From Sabellastarte sp. h YS-2021 (lineage: Eukaryota > Annelida > Polychaeta > Sabellida > Sabellidae): a DNA stretch of 64,000 nucleotides. The stretch spans positions 4,774,001-4,838,000 of the forward strand of contig OZ024940.1 in the NCBI GenBank assembly GCA_964017235.1. Direction: 5' to 3'. Of the stretch, positions 53,701-62,514 are shown in pieces. The notes beneath the pieces are model-generated. The model was not told the DNA's origin and did not search any database. It worked only from the letters and a program-made list of their open reading frames with translations. Made by a program: the position numbers and the translations under genes. How positions within the stretch are numbered: the first letter of the stretch is position 1; the number at the start of each line of letters is the position of its first letter.

Positions 53701-56700
53701 ACGTAACAACTCGTAGTTTTATGATCTTCACAAGACTGATTTAATGTATACTGTGATCATCCAGATTTACTAGAAGAAACAACGTAAGTCGACAATTTCA
53801 AACTAATTAAAAGTATTATTTAGGAGCACTTGTGGGACACATATTGCAGTCTTAAGCAAGGCCACAATAATCATTGCCTTGCTATAGCCTCAAACTTGTA
53901 CTGAAACTATTTTTTTAAAAATTGGTATTCGTAAAGCACTTGTATGTTTTAACCATTTATGAATAACCGCAAAACAGTTTAAATTCAATGAGTAAGGAGT
54001 ATTGGGTAATAGTATACTAAGTAGCGAAGCGGGGAGGCAAAAAACTATTTAAATAGTTTAAATCAATTACCTTCTAGGATAAACCTTAGTATTCCTTCAT
54101 TTTTTGTCTACCTGGTATATGTTTTTCACATAATTTTACTTATTTTGACAGTTATATTTTCTATAAATTTGTTGCAAATTTTTTTTTATAAATCTGTTTC
54201 AATGGTACCTCCAGTTGGTTACAACTAAATAGCAGTTACCCTGATTCGGACACTTGATCCCGTTGCTCTCCCCGAATCACAGCCTTAGCACATCACACTA
54301 TATGTAACTAGTGCTGGTATTGTTTATCGATATTGAAATATTTATCGATTCACGCTAAGTTTGCCGATATCAATAATGTAGAGTGCCATATCAATATCGA
54401 AATATACTAAACATTTTTCATTCAAATAAAGGACAATATTTGAAGAATACATTGGTTTTCATATTATTTTTGTGAACTTTCACTTACCGCTAAAGCGGAA
54501 ACGCCATATTTGTTTATGTTTCAGGAAATACTAAACCTCGCGAAAGAGTTTGGAAGGTCTCTCCCAGGAAAGCATCTAATACCCCGATATTTCAATATCG
54601 ATCGATACGCAAGGCAAAAATATGGTTTGATATCGATGTGCATATTATCATTCGATACCAACACTATATGTAACAGTTGTAACTTAGTATAATTTCAGCA
54701 GATATTAGTTGTGTTCGAAGTGTGTTAATGTAAAATCCTTCTAAATATATACACAAAGATTTGGCATTCTTAAATACCTAGTGCACGTTGTCAGGGCATA
54801 TTAGCTGTGAAAGCAGTGTCTTTATGGATATTAGTTAGTATATGCTGCATGGAATGCTATACAAACTGATAAAGTATTCCCAATTACCAAGAAACATGAG
54901 CCCTATACAGGCTACTTGCATCATAAAACTTCTAGAAGAATCTTTTTGCCAGCTTGTACGCTGCAAGTGTTATCATAAAATGCACATAAACACTAAATAA
55001 TAACCACTACAAGGAACTGATTTCATGATTGAGTGGCAACAATAAACTATCTCAACTTCCTGCAGACTTATTTTTGTATCTTGTCTGATAAATGAACCAA
55101 TAAGCTCTCACCTGTTCAATTATATGTGCCTGGTAGTTTTTTTTTTGTTTTTTTTTTTTTAAGTTAAAAAAGGGGCCTCCCATTTGGGCTACTTAACACA
55201 GAGCCTGTGTGATAGAGAGAAGTTAAATACGTGTAATTACTATCTTATAAATATTAAGGAGTCAGTTATGTCTGCACATAACTATACAGGGGTACTTATT
55301 ACATAATAGGCACTATCTCACTCAATAACATCCACAAAATTTCACATGAATACATACAGCCCTTTTCTTTCCAAGCACATCATTAATTCACACAACTAGT
55401 TTTTTTTTTTTTCAAAGCACATAACTGGAATAAATTTTGTGCTTCAATAAAATATCCACATATTTTAAGTTTCCCATTAATATGCAGGCTAATCCAATGA
55501 TTATAGCTGCACACAATTGTACTGGCAATTGTACTTTTTAACTACTAGTTCAACATAAAATAACAATGACATTTAACCCCTTAATATGACCTGCCTGGTC
55601 CTCTAACAGTCTAAAAAGTAACAAGCTTCTACTCTCCAGTATTCCTGAAATTTCTACTTTATCATTTCTTCACCGATCATATTGGCCTTCTGTGGTAAAT
55701 AAAACGCTTCTTTTTTATGCAAATTTATCCATCTTAACATTTACTTTAACTTGCCTTTAAGTATCTCACACACATAACTGCAAGAAAATAAAAGTAAACT
55801 GTAAATTGCAATCCTCAACTCTGTCACTTTTTAGGTCATTCTTAATTCTTTACTGGAACACTGGCTTGAAGCAACTGACTCCCGACAACAACAAATAACA
55901 TCAAATTGCAGTGTCTGGTGATCTCATTCACTTTCCCTGAGAGACTGGTTGCTGCAATGAGATTTTGAGATCAAGTTCCTGGTTCCATTGAAACTCTGCA
56001 GCATGGAATATTCCACAAGCATACCAAAACCTGTATATTTCTTGGAAATAGAGAAGAGTCTATCATTATTCATTTTGGTACCACTGTGCTGGTGATTTTA
56101 TTTTAGGGAAACCACAAATGCCAACAGGAAATCTGGGTCAAATATGCTTATTTAGAAGTCTATCGGTGTGAAAAATACCATACAAAAGACAAATGTCTGA
56201 GTTCCTGCCATTTTAGTCTTTTGGAAGGTTCCTCTTGCTGACTGTATGATTGTATATTAATACTCTGTGCAAAATCTCTTTTCTACAGGACTCAAAAAAC
56301 ACTATTTGACTCCTTTAGTACAGCCCAAGCTCTCTGGTCTCTTACATTCCCCTAATTAAAAGACAAGAGTCCCAGAGATAACCATTTATCATCTCTGGGA
56401 TTCTTTAGCCAGCCACTGGGGATACAACCCAGTAACAATGGACAGCCATTTTAAGGTGCCATCTGACGAACTGTATATAGGCCTGTATCTGGAATCTACC
56501 CCAGGTCATGTGTTCCTAGGCTAGTGTTACACACTTGGCCTCAGTAGCAGTTTTTGAATAATAGGTGAAAAACTCTGATGAAAAATTTAGTTTTCATTGT
56601 GTAATTATGGAAACACACAATATTTTTAAGTTATACCTACTGCCGGTTCATAAGGTCTTGCTCAAATTTGTAGCACAGTCAGTCCACTTTCTTTGGACAG

Positions 56701-59112
56701 ACTATATATGGCTTTACACTTGGCTGGCCACTTGAAACTTTTGGTGGCTTAACCATGGTTGTAGTTGAGAAGACTAATTGAATGATGCCCCTTTCATTTT
56801 ATATACATTTTCAAAGGGTGGTATTCCTATCTGTGGCAGTAATGTGGACAAAATTTTAGATGAAGATTTTATCCATACAAAAGGCACCCACCACCCACAC
56901 AGCATGATTCTATTATCTCACCGTGCTGATTAGGTCTACTCCACTTTTAAAGTGTATAAATAAAACAGATAAAATCTGGGTCTGCTAAAGCCCACACTAA
57001 AGATGCTTACAATAAAAGCAAATGAGCAACTGCTGTTCTATTTCTACTACACGGGTGTCATTAATGTTAGATGTCATTAATGTTAGACAATGATATAAAA
57101 TAGGTAAACACATTTAATGTGATACATATACACTGATACATATAAACAAGGGTTTACTTATTCCATTTCTTAATAATTTAATGAAGTAACATAAATCCAG
57201 ACAATATAATAACAACTTGTCTAATATTAATGACGTCTTAACATTAATGACACCCGTGTACTGCAATTTTAAAATGTGACTACTCAGCCATTTAAGTTTG
57301 TTACCCAGTGGAGTTAATGACCAGCTGTAAAAGATCATAAAAAAAACAAGCAATTGTGATATTTTAAGTTAAACATGTGATTGCAATGCATATAACTGAG
57401 TGCTGAAAGTTCATTGTAAAGCAATTGTAATATTGTCATAAAAACCAAGTGACACATTTCACTAGCTGAGCAGTAAACTGCAGTATTCGTGTTGATCACA
57501 GAGACAATGGAATGTGCTACATTACCTCTGTTGTTAACTCGCTACCCAGAGAGGCATCTGATTCTGTAAAGTCACTAGGTATTACAGATTCCAGAGACTC
57601 ATTGTTCTGTTGGCCCGTTAATGCAGTGTCGTTGCCATTTGAAATACTGGGGTGATCGGTTAGACTGACTTGGGGTACTGAGTTATCCTCAGTACCACTA
57701 TCCCAAAGTCCAGGGGTACCATGCTCCCCTACGATATAGGCTGCAATGTTTGTTTCGATATTATAACGTCTCAGATTGCCCAGGGCGTGCAAGTCACCGA
57801 GTACAGAGTTTGATATGACATTGTCGATGTTCTTTGGGTGAACTGCTTGGCTGAAATCACTGTGATACAAATGGTGGAAGTTGGCCTGGGTGTAGGCAGA
57901 CGTAGGTCCATGGATAACATCATGGACTTCCAAGTTTTCCTGTTGAAACGTGTTCACCACATTGTTAAGGTAGTCGTTGAGATCAGTTCTCATAAGGCTG
58001 AGGACTATCGCCACTTGAAGGAGTCCATCTGTGAAGTATTTCTTCATCATGTTTGGAAAGTTTCCCAAATACACACACTGCTAAAGCTTGATTCAATAAA
58101 TAACCATCCCCTTTTGTTATGCTGTAAACAAAGAATTTCTCTCTTTGTCTTTGAAGTTCTTTTATCCAAGAAAAACTCGTCAGAAAAGTTTAAGATTTTT
58201 ACAAATAAATTTATATTTCTTTTTAATAATTGCCATGATGTAAAGTCTTCCCCCCCTGGAAAAAAGTTAATGTAAACAAATAAAAGAAAGCACTGTCACA
58301 TCAATGTGATATCCAGTTTTCCATGACAGATAAACGTTGCAAAACGTGTGAATGGTTGGGGAATCCCTAGAAAAATGACGAATTTCTATTTTTACTCCCA
58401 CTTTCTTTCACTTGGACACAACAAACTGTCGGCCCGGATTGTTTATTTTAACCGCAACAGTGAAAATAAGCTCCGTATAACTGTTTCTTGTATGTCTATG
58501 TTTTCCTTGGCCCAACTCCAACTCAGGACCAAAATTTAACAGAAGAACCAGTCTTAATCCCTCAGTTTTAACACAAAACACACGAAAATTTCACTGCATG
58601 GAAGTGAATCAGCGAAATTGGAGGTTTTACACTAACGCATGCGCAGATCTGACATCCGGAATTCCCTCGCAACATGTCAAACATTTGCACCAAGTCAAAC
58701 CGAAAACTTAATTAATGAAGTTTCTGTGTACAAAATGGTTTACAAACAAGTTTCTCTTACAATATATACGTGAGATTTACAACACGTTAAAAATAAAAGT
58801 AATTATTTCATGACGCAAATGGTTACATAACTGCCATCTTGTGTATGTTTACATAACAAGGGGGGGGGGGGGGAGGGTTATGTAGGGGCTCACTATGGGG
58901 AATTCTTTAGGCCGGCTGTAAACATGCCAATTCTCTTGACCCCCCCCCCCCCCCTCCCCCCCATAATGTGGTCAACATTTGACCCCACATTGCACTTGCT
59001 TCACTGAATTCTTTCAAAGAAAATAACACACCAAACCCCCTAAATCTTACAAGAAAGTAATACTTACGGAAATGGTTTGGAAGGACTCCTGTTCAATGGG
59101 TACTATCTCCAT
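41609..59112 (-). CDS. cnc/NFE2L: Cap'n'collar bZIP transcription factor (NFE2L/Nrf family), two alternative first exons
   Basis: Thirteen coding exons per isoform, in phase. The long form starts at 58050 and has 793 residues; the short form starts at 59112 and has 633. The long N-terminus has [17 protein letters not shown] (3-19), the Nrf1-type ER anchor, and [16 protein letters not shown] (47-62). Shared parts are a Neh2 block [12 protein letters not shown] at 176 (16 in the short form), a KEAP1-type ETGE at 246-249 (86-89), acidic and Asn/Ser/Thr-rich activation regions, HNHTY about 582-586, the CNC domain from 622, basic region NCRKRK about 678-683, zipper to about 730, and a C-terminal Neh3-like end with GRPYNPSEY and a basic tail. 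By family it is a stress regulator that pairs with small Maf at antioxidant response elements, with proteasome and redox genes as targets. Lengths match human NRF1 (772) and NRF2 (605). The only other bZIP families considered lack the CNC domain. Confidence 0.93.
41884..42046. repeat. Pogo/Tigger-like MITE, copy 2, in CNC intron
   Basis: Tips ATAGTAGAAACCTTTATTAT and, inverted, ACAGTAAAAACCCTATTATC, with CCAAC and CTCT continuing on both sides. Aligns with the reverse of 18629-18810. Flanking TA fits the target. Confidence 0.85.
42246..42520. repeat. Direct duplication, period 141 bp, in CNC intron
   Basis: GCAGAAATTC/CACAGAAATTC, GATGACCG/GATGGCCG, CCAGTAGACTC and ATACCCTGCGG recur in the same order at a 141-bp offset (42256 and 42397). 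CpG and TTTTTGCG words are frequent. Likely part of an unclassified element. Confidence 0.7.
43181..43353 (-). CDS. cnc/NFE2L: CNC exon 12: basic region and leucine zipper
   Basis: Acceptor TTGCTAG|GTGGCA, donor [22 protein letters not shown] gives the DNA-binding basic region. The following heptads (L, V/M, M, L, L positions) form a zipper rich in Arg, Lys and Glu. Confidence 0.95.
43551..43759 (-). repeat. 5S rRNA-related SINE, copy in CNC intron
   Basis: Shares CTACTAGCGCAAGCCGCAAAG, the CACTCCAGTGACAAGACTGGTA centre, AATTCATGAAAGTCCGGAGAC and a GAGCCTCGCTAAAGCTTGTG end with 61916-62137. Read on the minus strand the centre resembles the internal promoter of 5S rRNA. Confidence 0.75.
44118..44274 (-). 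CDS. cnc/NFE2L: CNC exon 11: CNC domain
   Basis: Acceptor TTGAAG|GGATCA, donor AACAAG|GTGGGT. Encodes [20 protein letters not shown] and [12 protein letters not shown], the family-defining CNC homology region that precedes the basic region. Confidence 0.95.
44371..44602 (-). repeat. tRNA-derived SINE (family A), copy in CNC intron
   Basis: Same block order as the 35527 and 37318 copies, with several substitutions (TGGTTCTGTA/TTTTGTACTGTAAACTGC). The B-box region is altered (AAAGCAAACCCG), so this copy is older. It is sense with respect to the CNC gene. Confidence 0.85.
45072..45265 (-). CDS. cnc/NFE2L: CNC exon 10: HNHTY motif
   Basis: Acceptor CCGCAG|CTTTCC, donor CAACAA|GTAAGT, phase 2. 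Contains [13 protein letters not shown], a signature shared with the region just before the CNC domain of Nrf1-type proteins, then a basic linker. Confidence 0.88.
46224..46373 (-). CDS. cnc/NFE2L: CNC exon 9
   Basis: Acceptor TCCCAG|GATTTG, donor TCTCAG|GTAAGT, 50 codons. Acidic and Ser/Gly/Tyr-rich, ending [10 protein letters not shown]. No named domain. Confidence 0.83.
46425..46643. repeat. TA-type MITE 'GAGTAAGAAATC', copy 3, in CNC intron
   Basis: 219 bp, tips TAGAGTAAGAAATCTAAAA and AGATTTCTTACTCTA. Nearly identical to copy 1 through CTAAAAATTGGTATTTTTCA and CAACAAATCTCACCACGATT. Confidence 0.9.
46869..46942 (-). CDS. cnc/NFE2L: CNC exon 8: DSDS region
   Basis: Acceptor TGTTACAG|AGTTCC, donor ACATG|GTAAGA. 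Encodes [20 protein letters not shown] at the place of the vertebrate DSDSGxS degron, but the DSGxS core itself is not kept. Confidence 0.82.
47997..48233 (-). CDS. cnc/NFE2L: CNC exon 7: Asn/Ser-rich activation region
   Basis: Acceptor CTTTCAG|CTCCAC, donor GGCGG|GTAAGT. Encodes [20 protein letters not shown], then an Asn/Ser-rich stretch and [19 protein letters not shown]. Several NxS/T sites fit the glycosylated Asn/Ser/Thr domain of Nrf1. Its 5' end is tandemly copied in the flanking intron (48234-48510). Confidence 0.87.
48234..48510 (-). repeat. Tandem degenerate copies of the 5' end of CNC exon 7
   Basis: Read on the minus strand, four further copies of the exon-7 start lie upstream in the intron, with 65-71 bp spacing. 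Splice-like starts are at about 48298, 48365 and 48504. Copy 2 keeps CTTTCAG and then encodes [14 protein letters not shown]; the outermost encodes [15 protein letters not shown]. Confidence 0.85.
48715..48913 (-). CDS. cnc/NFE2L: CNC exon 6
   Basis: Acceptor AACATAG|GTCACT, donor CCATGA|GTAAGT. Contains [13 protein letters not shown], like the L-x-x-x-W-x-D-L segment in the activation region of vertebrate Nrf proteins. Confidence 0.85.
49085..49600. repeat. 23-bp tandem array, about 22 copies, in CNC intron
   Basis: Unit CTCCCATATGGCTCATCCAA with TAC. Because 23 is not a multiple of three, each frame cycles through all three readings and repeats every 69 bp. All three + frames stay open, giving the same 23-residue periodic peptide. 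A satellite, not a gene. Confidence 0.95.
49605..49755. repeat. Relic of the 'GGATCCAGATCC' dispersed repeat
   Basis: CAGGATCCAGACAGTGACCT, AAGTTTAATCACCTGTTCC and TTCTCGAGTTATTTTGT match the order of blocks in 13775-14150. It directly abuts the 23-bp array. Confidence 0.55.
49807..49983 (-). CDS. cnc/NFE2L: CNC exon 5
   Basis: Acceptor TTTCAG|GGGCAG, donor AGTGGG|GTGAGG, 59 codons. Begins [15 protein letters not shown], then a polar Ser/Thr-rich stretch. No named domain. The 23-bp satellite lies about 200 bp into the next intron. Confidence 0.8.
50501..50589 (-). CDS. cnc/NFE2L: CNC exon 4: second half of ETGE
   Basis: Acceptor GATATAG|GGGAGG completes G-E-V-V-P, so DETGEVVP is restored across the splice. 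Donor GAGCAG|GTGGGT, phase 0. Confidence 0.85.
51987..52098 (-). CDS. cnc/NFE2L: CNC exon 3: Neh2 end, first half of ETGE
   Basis: Acceptor TTCCAG|GAGCTG, donor AAACAG|GTACAT, leaving phase 1. Ends with FIVDDET and one base of the glycine codon of the ETGE motif. Confidence 0.85.
52378..52482 (-). CDS. cnc/NFE2L: CNC exon 2: Neh2 core
   Basis: Acceptor TATTTCAG|GACATG, donor GAGCAG|GTAGAG, 35 codons in phase 0. Encodes [20 protein letters not shown], the conserved Neh2 block. The weak KEAP1 site reads DMG where vertebrates have DLG. The following KELEKEE segment fits the Neh2 helix, which is shortened here. Confidence 0.92.
54309..54666. mobile_element. hAT-like MITE, 358 bp, with 8-bp target duplication, in CNC intron
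   Basis: Tips TAGTGCTGGTATTGTTTATC and, inverted, TAGTGTTGGTATCGAATG. Perfect flanking duplication TATGTAAC at 54301-54308 and 54667-54674. The interior is full of ATCGAT words. A tip fragment of the same type is at 52295-52360. Confidence 0.92.
56318..56560. repeat. Dispersed SINE-like repeat (family B), copy in CNC intron
   Basis: AGTACAGCCCAAGCTCTCTG, TAACCATTTATCATC, TTTAGCCAGCCACTGGGGAT, CATTTTAAGGTGCCATCTGA and CATGTGTTCCTAGGC keep the order of the other copies. Confidence 0.7.
57050..57258. mobile_element. TA-flanked MITE, 209 bp, in CNC intron
   Basis: Inverted tips CACGGGTGTCATTAATGTTA on both sides, similarity running on for about 40 bp, with TA at 57048-57049 and 57259-57260. Small interior with no frame. 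Confidence 0.88.
57526..58050 (-). CDS. cnc/NFE2L: CNC exon 1L: long-isoform first coding exon with ER anchor
   Basis: 175 codons from ATG at 58050 (a second ATG follows at 58047; A at -3) to donor ACAGAG|GTAATG in phase 0. An in-frame TAG lies 30 nt upstream. The hydrophobic stretch at 9-19, [12 protein letters not shown] and HPKNID are all landmarks of the NFE2L1 N-terminal domain. The rest is polar and acidic, ending in a Ser/Thr-rich segment. Confidence 0.88.
58636..58661 (-). promoter_or_regulatory. Candidate promoter core of the long CNC isoform
   Basis: CGCATGCGCA (58636-58645) is a near-palindromic alpha-Pal/NRF-1-type site, and CCGGAA (58656-58661) is an ETS core. Both are frequent in TATA-less promoters. 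They lie between the two first exons, about 590 bp before the 58050 start codon. Function is inferred. Confidence 0.4.
58860..58962. repeat. Poly-G run facing a poly-C run
   Basis: 14 G at 58860-58873 and 15 C at 58940-58954, then 7 more C after a T. The two could pair as a hairpin or form G-quadruplex structures between the CNC first exons. Confidence 0.85.
59068..59112 (-). CDS. cnc/NFE2L: CNC exon 1S: short-isoform first coding exon
   Basis: Fifteen codons, [15 protein letters not shown], with a good start context (AACATGG) and donor TTTCC|GTAAGTA in phase 0. Human NFE2L2 also begins with a 15-codon exon that splices in phase 0 to a DMDLIDILW exon. Splicing to 52482 gives an Nrf2-like protein. 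It could instead join the exon at 58050 through a weak in-frame acceptor (TTTAGCAG at 58075-58082), which would give an N-terminally extended long form. Confidence 0.78.
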
Positions 59113-59368
59113 GTTTTGTCGGTAGACTTATCTTACGAAAACTGAACTAGCCAAGTGTTGCACAATCTCAATCTTTTTTATCAACTATCAACCCTGGTAA
59201 AATCCAATTCCTTTGACCTATTAGAAGGTTTATCACATCTCTGATGTATCCGATATGCTTTATGAACACAAAATAGTTAACTTGTAGCGAAAAACTGTCA
59301 AAATAAAAAGGGAATCCCTTCTAACAAGACTTTTCCCCAAAGGTATGTCTAAAAACTACTGCAGGTAT

Positions 59369-59376
59369 TGACGTCA
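59369..59376. promoter_or_regulatory. Candidate CRE upstream of CNC exon 1S
   Basis: Perfect TGACGTCA palindrome, the CREB/ATF consensus, about 260 bp before the short-isoform start codon. Only its sequence and position support it. Confidence 0.4.
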
Positions 59377-61915
59377 TGTAGGTGGGACTTATTGTGAAGT
59401 TGAGAGGCTCCGGTGGGGTATGGGATACAAATATAGATAAAATCTCCTCAAGGACAGTAATAAGTCAATTGAGTGGTCATGTGACACACATTTGTCACGA
59501 AATAGAGTATTACCTGGGTTTTTATGGCATTGAGAGTAAGGACACTTGATATTGTGTGTTGTTTTTGTGAAGATGTAAACAAGCACCCCCACCCAGCTCA
59601 GCCAAAACGGCAATATGTAAACAACCCAAACCAGTTTCAATGCATAAACCAGTTTATGCTTGTTTTGGCTTTTACCTCTTTTAATAATATACTCAGTTAA
59701 ATGTTCATGGTCTCTTGTGTAAGTCATTGAGGAATAGATAAGACCAGCAATTTAATTTGAGTTTTCAAATCATATTCAAAACATAAATGGATTTCTCCCC
59801 CCCCCCCCCACCCACCCACCCACCCCTCCCTTTTTGAAACTTAAAAAAACTCCTGCAACTTAAATTTACACTCTGTTCCCTGTAGATAATATATATACCA
59901 TAAAAGTAACCATTGTTTAATGCCATTGTGTAAATATAACCTATAGTTTATGAACAATTAAACATCTATTGAATTAAACCAGTTAAATTTAAATTAATTA
60001 AATTTAAATTAAATTAATTAAATTTTTAATTAAGCCTGGATCAGTGACCTTCACTTAACAAGTTTGGCATTTCATCGTTCAAACAACTACGGAGTTGAGA
60101 GATCATGTATACCCCAATGCCAAACTTGCTGTAACCACCCTGGGCTTTGACAAATGAACATGCAAAAGAATAATAATTGTCCTCTCATAAAAAATTGTGT
60201 CATAGTTTATCTTTAGGTCATGGGGATAGTTTGGTGGTTTCCTGATGAAAGATATAGTGTTAAAGGAGCTTGATGCTTCTAAACACACTCACATCCAATT
60301 AGCATCTAAGGTGCTGGGTTCAAATCTGAGGCCCAAAGTAGATAAATTAGCTGAAATCAGAAACACAGTATTTTGGGAGGAAGGCTTATTGCTATATAGC
60401 TACATGAAAGTGGTTTCATGATTAAAACCTCGGACCTGCAGATCTCGAAGCCAACCGTCTAGCCACCAGACAGTTTATAAGTGGAACATCAGTACATAGA
60501 TCAGTGATTTACTCAAATATGACTCGGGTTGGCAAATGAATAACTTTTGGTCTTCCCAACCTCCACAGCAAATTTAAATGACTTTCATAGAGTATTTAAA
60601 CAGAGACAGGCAACTGCATTGAAACTCATGGCAAATATAGACCTCAGTGGGTTAGTTTTAGGACCCAACAATGGCACTATATATAAACAAAGGGCTTTCA
60701 TGTCAAATTTCCAAGACTTTTTCTAACAATAATTTGAATGACTTTCATGGGATATTATCAAGACTACAAGCAAAACTATACAATATCTTGAATAAAATTG
60801 ACTTAGATGAAACTGTTTGGGGTTCTATGAATGACCTTTAATATAGAGCTTGAAGGTGAAATTTGTTTATACAGAACATAGAATTATATCTGTGTATGTA
60901 CATATCATCCACAAGTTGATCCGATTAAGCTGCTGTGTGCAAGAAACAGGCTATAAAGAGTGAAAAAATGGCCAAAGTTGACAGTCTACAGGGTGACCTT
61001 GAAGTTAAAGGTCAAGGTCAGTACACAAGTGGCTTCTTTCCCTTGTCCATATCTAACCACACGCCCAACTTCTAGACTCCAGCTCAAATATATTGGTCGA
61101 GTTACCATGTCCATGAGGCGGCAATTTGTACAATAAAGTAGACATTATCAGTTTATCACAGGTACCTCACCTCAGCACTCTCTGCATTCCTTGCATGTCT
61201 GTCATCCCTGTTCAGTCAGCAGTCCTCTCAAGTAATTTCCAATGCACATGAAGCCACAATCATTATCTTGCCAAGACTATGATTGATTTGCTGTGCTTCC
61301 AAAATTCCCCAACTTCGATATTATATACACATTTATATCCGCTTTCTGCAAGAATATTTTGCCTATTTTAAAAATCACATGCAATGCATTGGCAATAAAT
61401 AATGATGAAGTAAATCCATCAGCATCATAACTCATGACTGTTGCAGTCTGTTGAATTACGTTTTGTAAGTTTCACTGTCGCTTTATCACATTAAGAAATG
61501 ACAACTATCCTGCTTTGTTAAATGCATCTGAAAATGTAAATTGAAGATTTTATTTCAATTTTTAACTTTGCAGTTCACAGTTCAGGAAGCATTTCTGTTG
61601 GTTTCCTTTAGAAAGAAAATTTATGACTTGACACAATGTAACATATTCTTGTTGACAGAGGACAATATTAGTGTTACATAAAGATACAGTGGCCTGGTTT
61701 TGTGTGTCAAGATGGACAGATTTTATTTTACTTCTAATGATGACTCGGTCCTTTTCTTGTCAAACCACATTTTCATCAGTGTGGCAACATAATGCACACA
61801 TACAGGACAGATCAACTGTCCAACTGGAACCATGGCATACGGAACCATGCATTGATTGAGTTCACCCTACCACAAGTTTAACCTTAAATGAAACAAGGCT
61901 GAAAGGGGTTGGGAT
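59377..61915. other. 5' flank of the CNC gene, no gene seen
   Basis: A C-rich (CCCA)n stretch at 59797-59827. An AT palindromic tract of AAATTTAAATTAATT words lies at 59985-60035. No convincing exon on either strand. Confidence 0.45.
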
Positions 61916-62137
61916 CTACTAGCGTTAGCCGCAAAGCCATCAGAGACATGAGTAGTGCACTAAGGCGGTCACCCATCCCAGTACTAACGTAGCCCTCTGC
62001 TGCTTAACTTCAGTGATGAGACTGGTAGTCATCCCACTACGCCACAATTCATGAAAGTCTGGAGACAAAATAAATTTAAAAAAAAAACAATAAAAAAGTG
62101 ATCTATAGAAGCACGAGCCCTTAGAGAAACTAGCTTT
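61916..62137 (-). repeat. 5S rRNA-related SINE, best copy
   Basis: On the minus strand 61963-62040 reads like the middle of 5S rRNA: CACTGAAGTTAAGCAGCAGA (box A) and GTTAGTACTGGGATGGGTG followed by ACCGCCT (box C region). This is the Pol III internal promoter of a SINE3-type element. Flanking parts match the copies at 43551 and 35449. Confidence 0.85.
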
Positions 62138-62514
62138 CAAAGCTTTCAGAACTGTTTGTCAAGTAGATATTTGTGTCAGGTACTTTCAACTGAAATCTTT
62201 ACTGACATTTAAAACATTTCAGAGGACCATATGAGGATTTATTGCCCTAGAGCAGGTCTATATGTGGTCCTCAAGCCCGGGGGCTGTAAAACCTGATACA
62301 GTCCTTCCAGACATTTAGTATTCTGTTTCTTATAGCCAAGTAAAAAATTTTAAATATGCATTTACTGAATAATTGCTTTTAAAAAAACACAAAAAGTGTT
62401 TTTTGATGCCCAAAACTAAATGGTGATAAAGATAAAACTACAAAATATAATGCCAGATTCACAAACAATATTTAGACTTAGATTTTACCAACTTTCCCAC
62501 ATAAGGTCCGGGGT

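Larger units (their letters stand above)
52483..57525. other. Large CNC intron between exon 1L and exon 2
   Basis: 5 kb without a recognised exon. Contains the hAT MITE (54309-54666), a family B repeat (56318-56560) and a TA-flanked MITE (57050-57258). Poly-T runs at 55139-55161 and 55399-55411. Confidence 0.6.

Noticed and set aside
57838-58275. A 145-codon plus-strand frame
   Set aside because: It is the shadow of CNC exon 1L on the other strand.
61963-62045. A 5S rRNA gene
   Set aside because: Only the central part resembles 5S; both ends are replaced by sequence shared with the other SINE copies, so it cannot make a 5S RNA.
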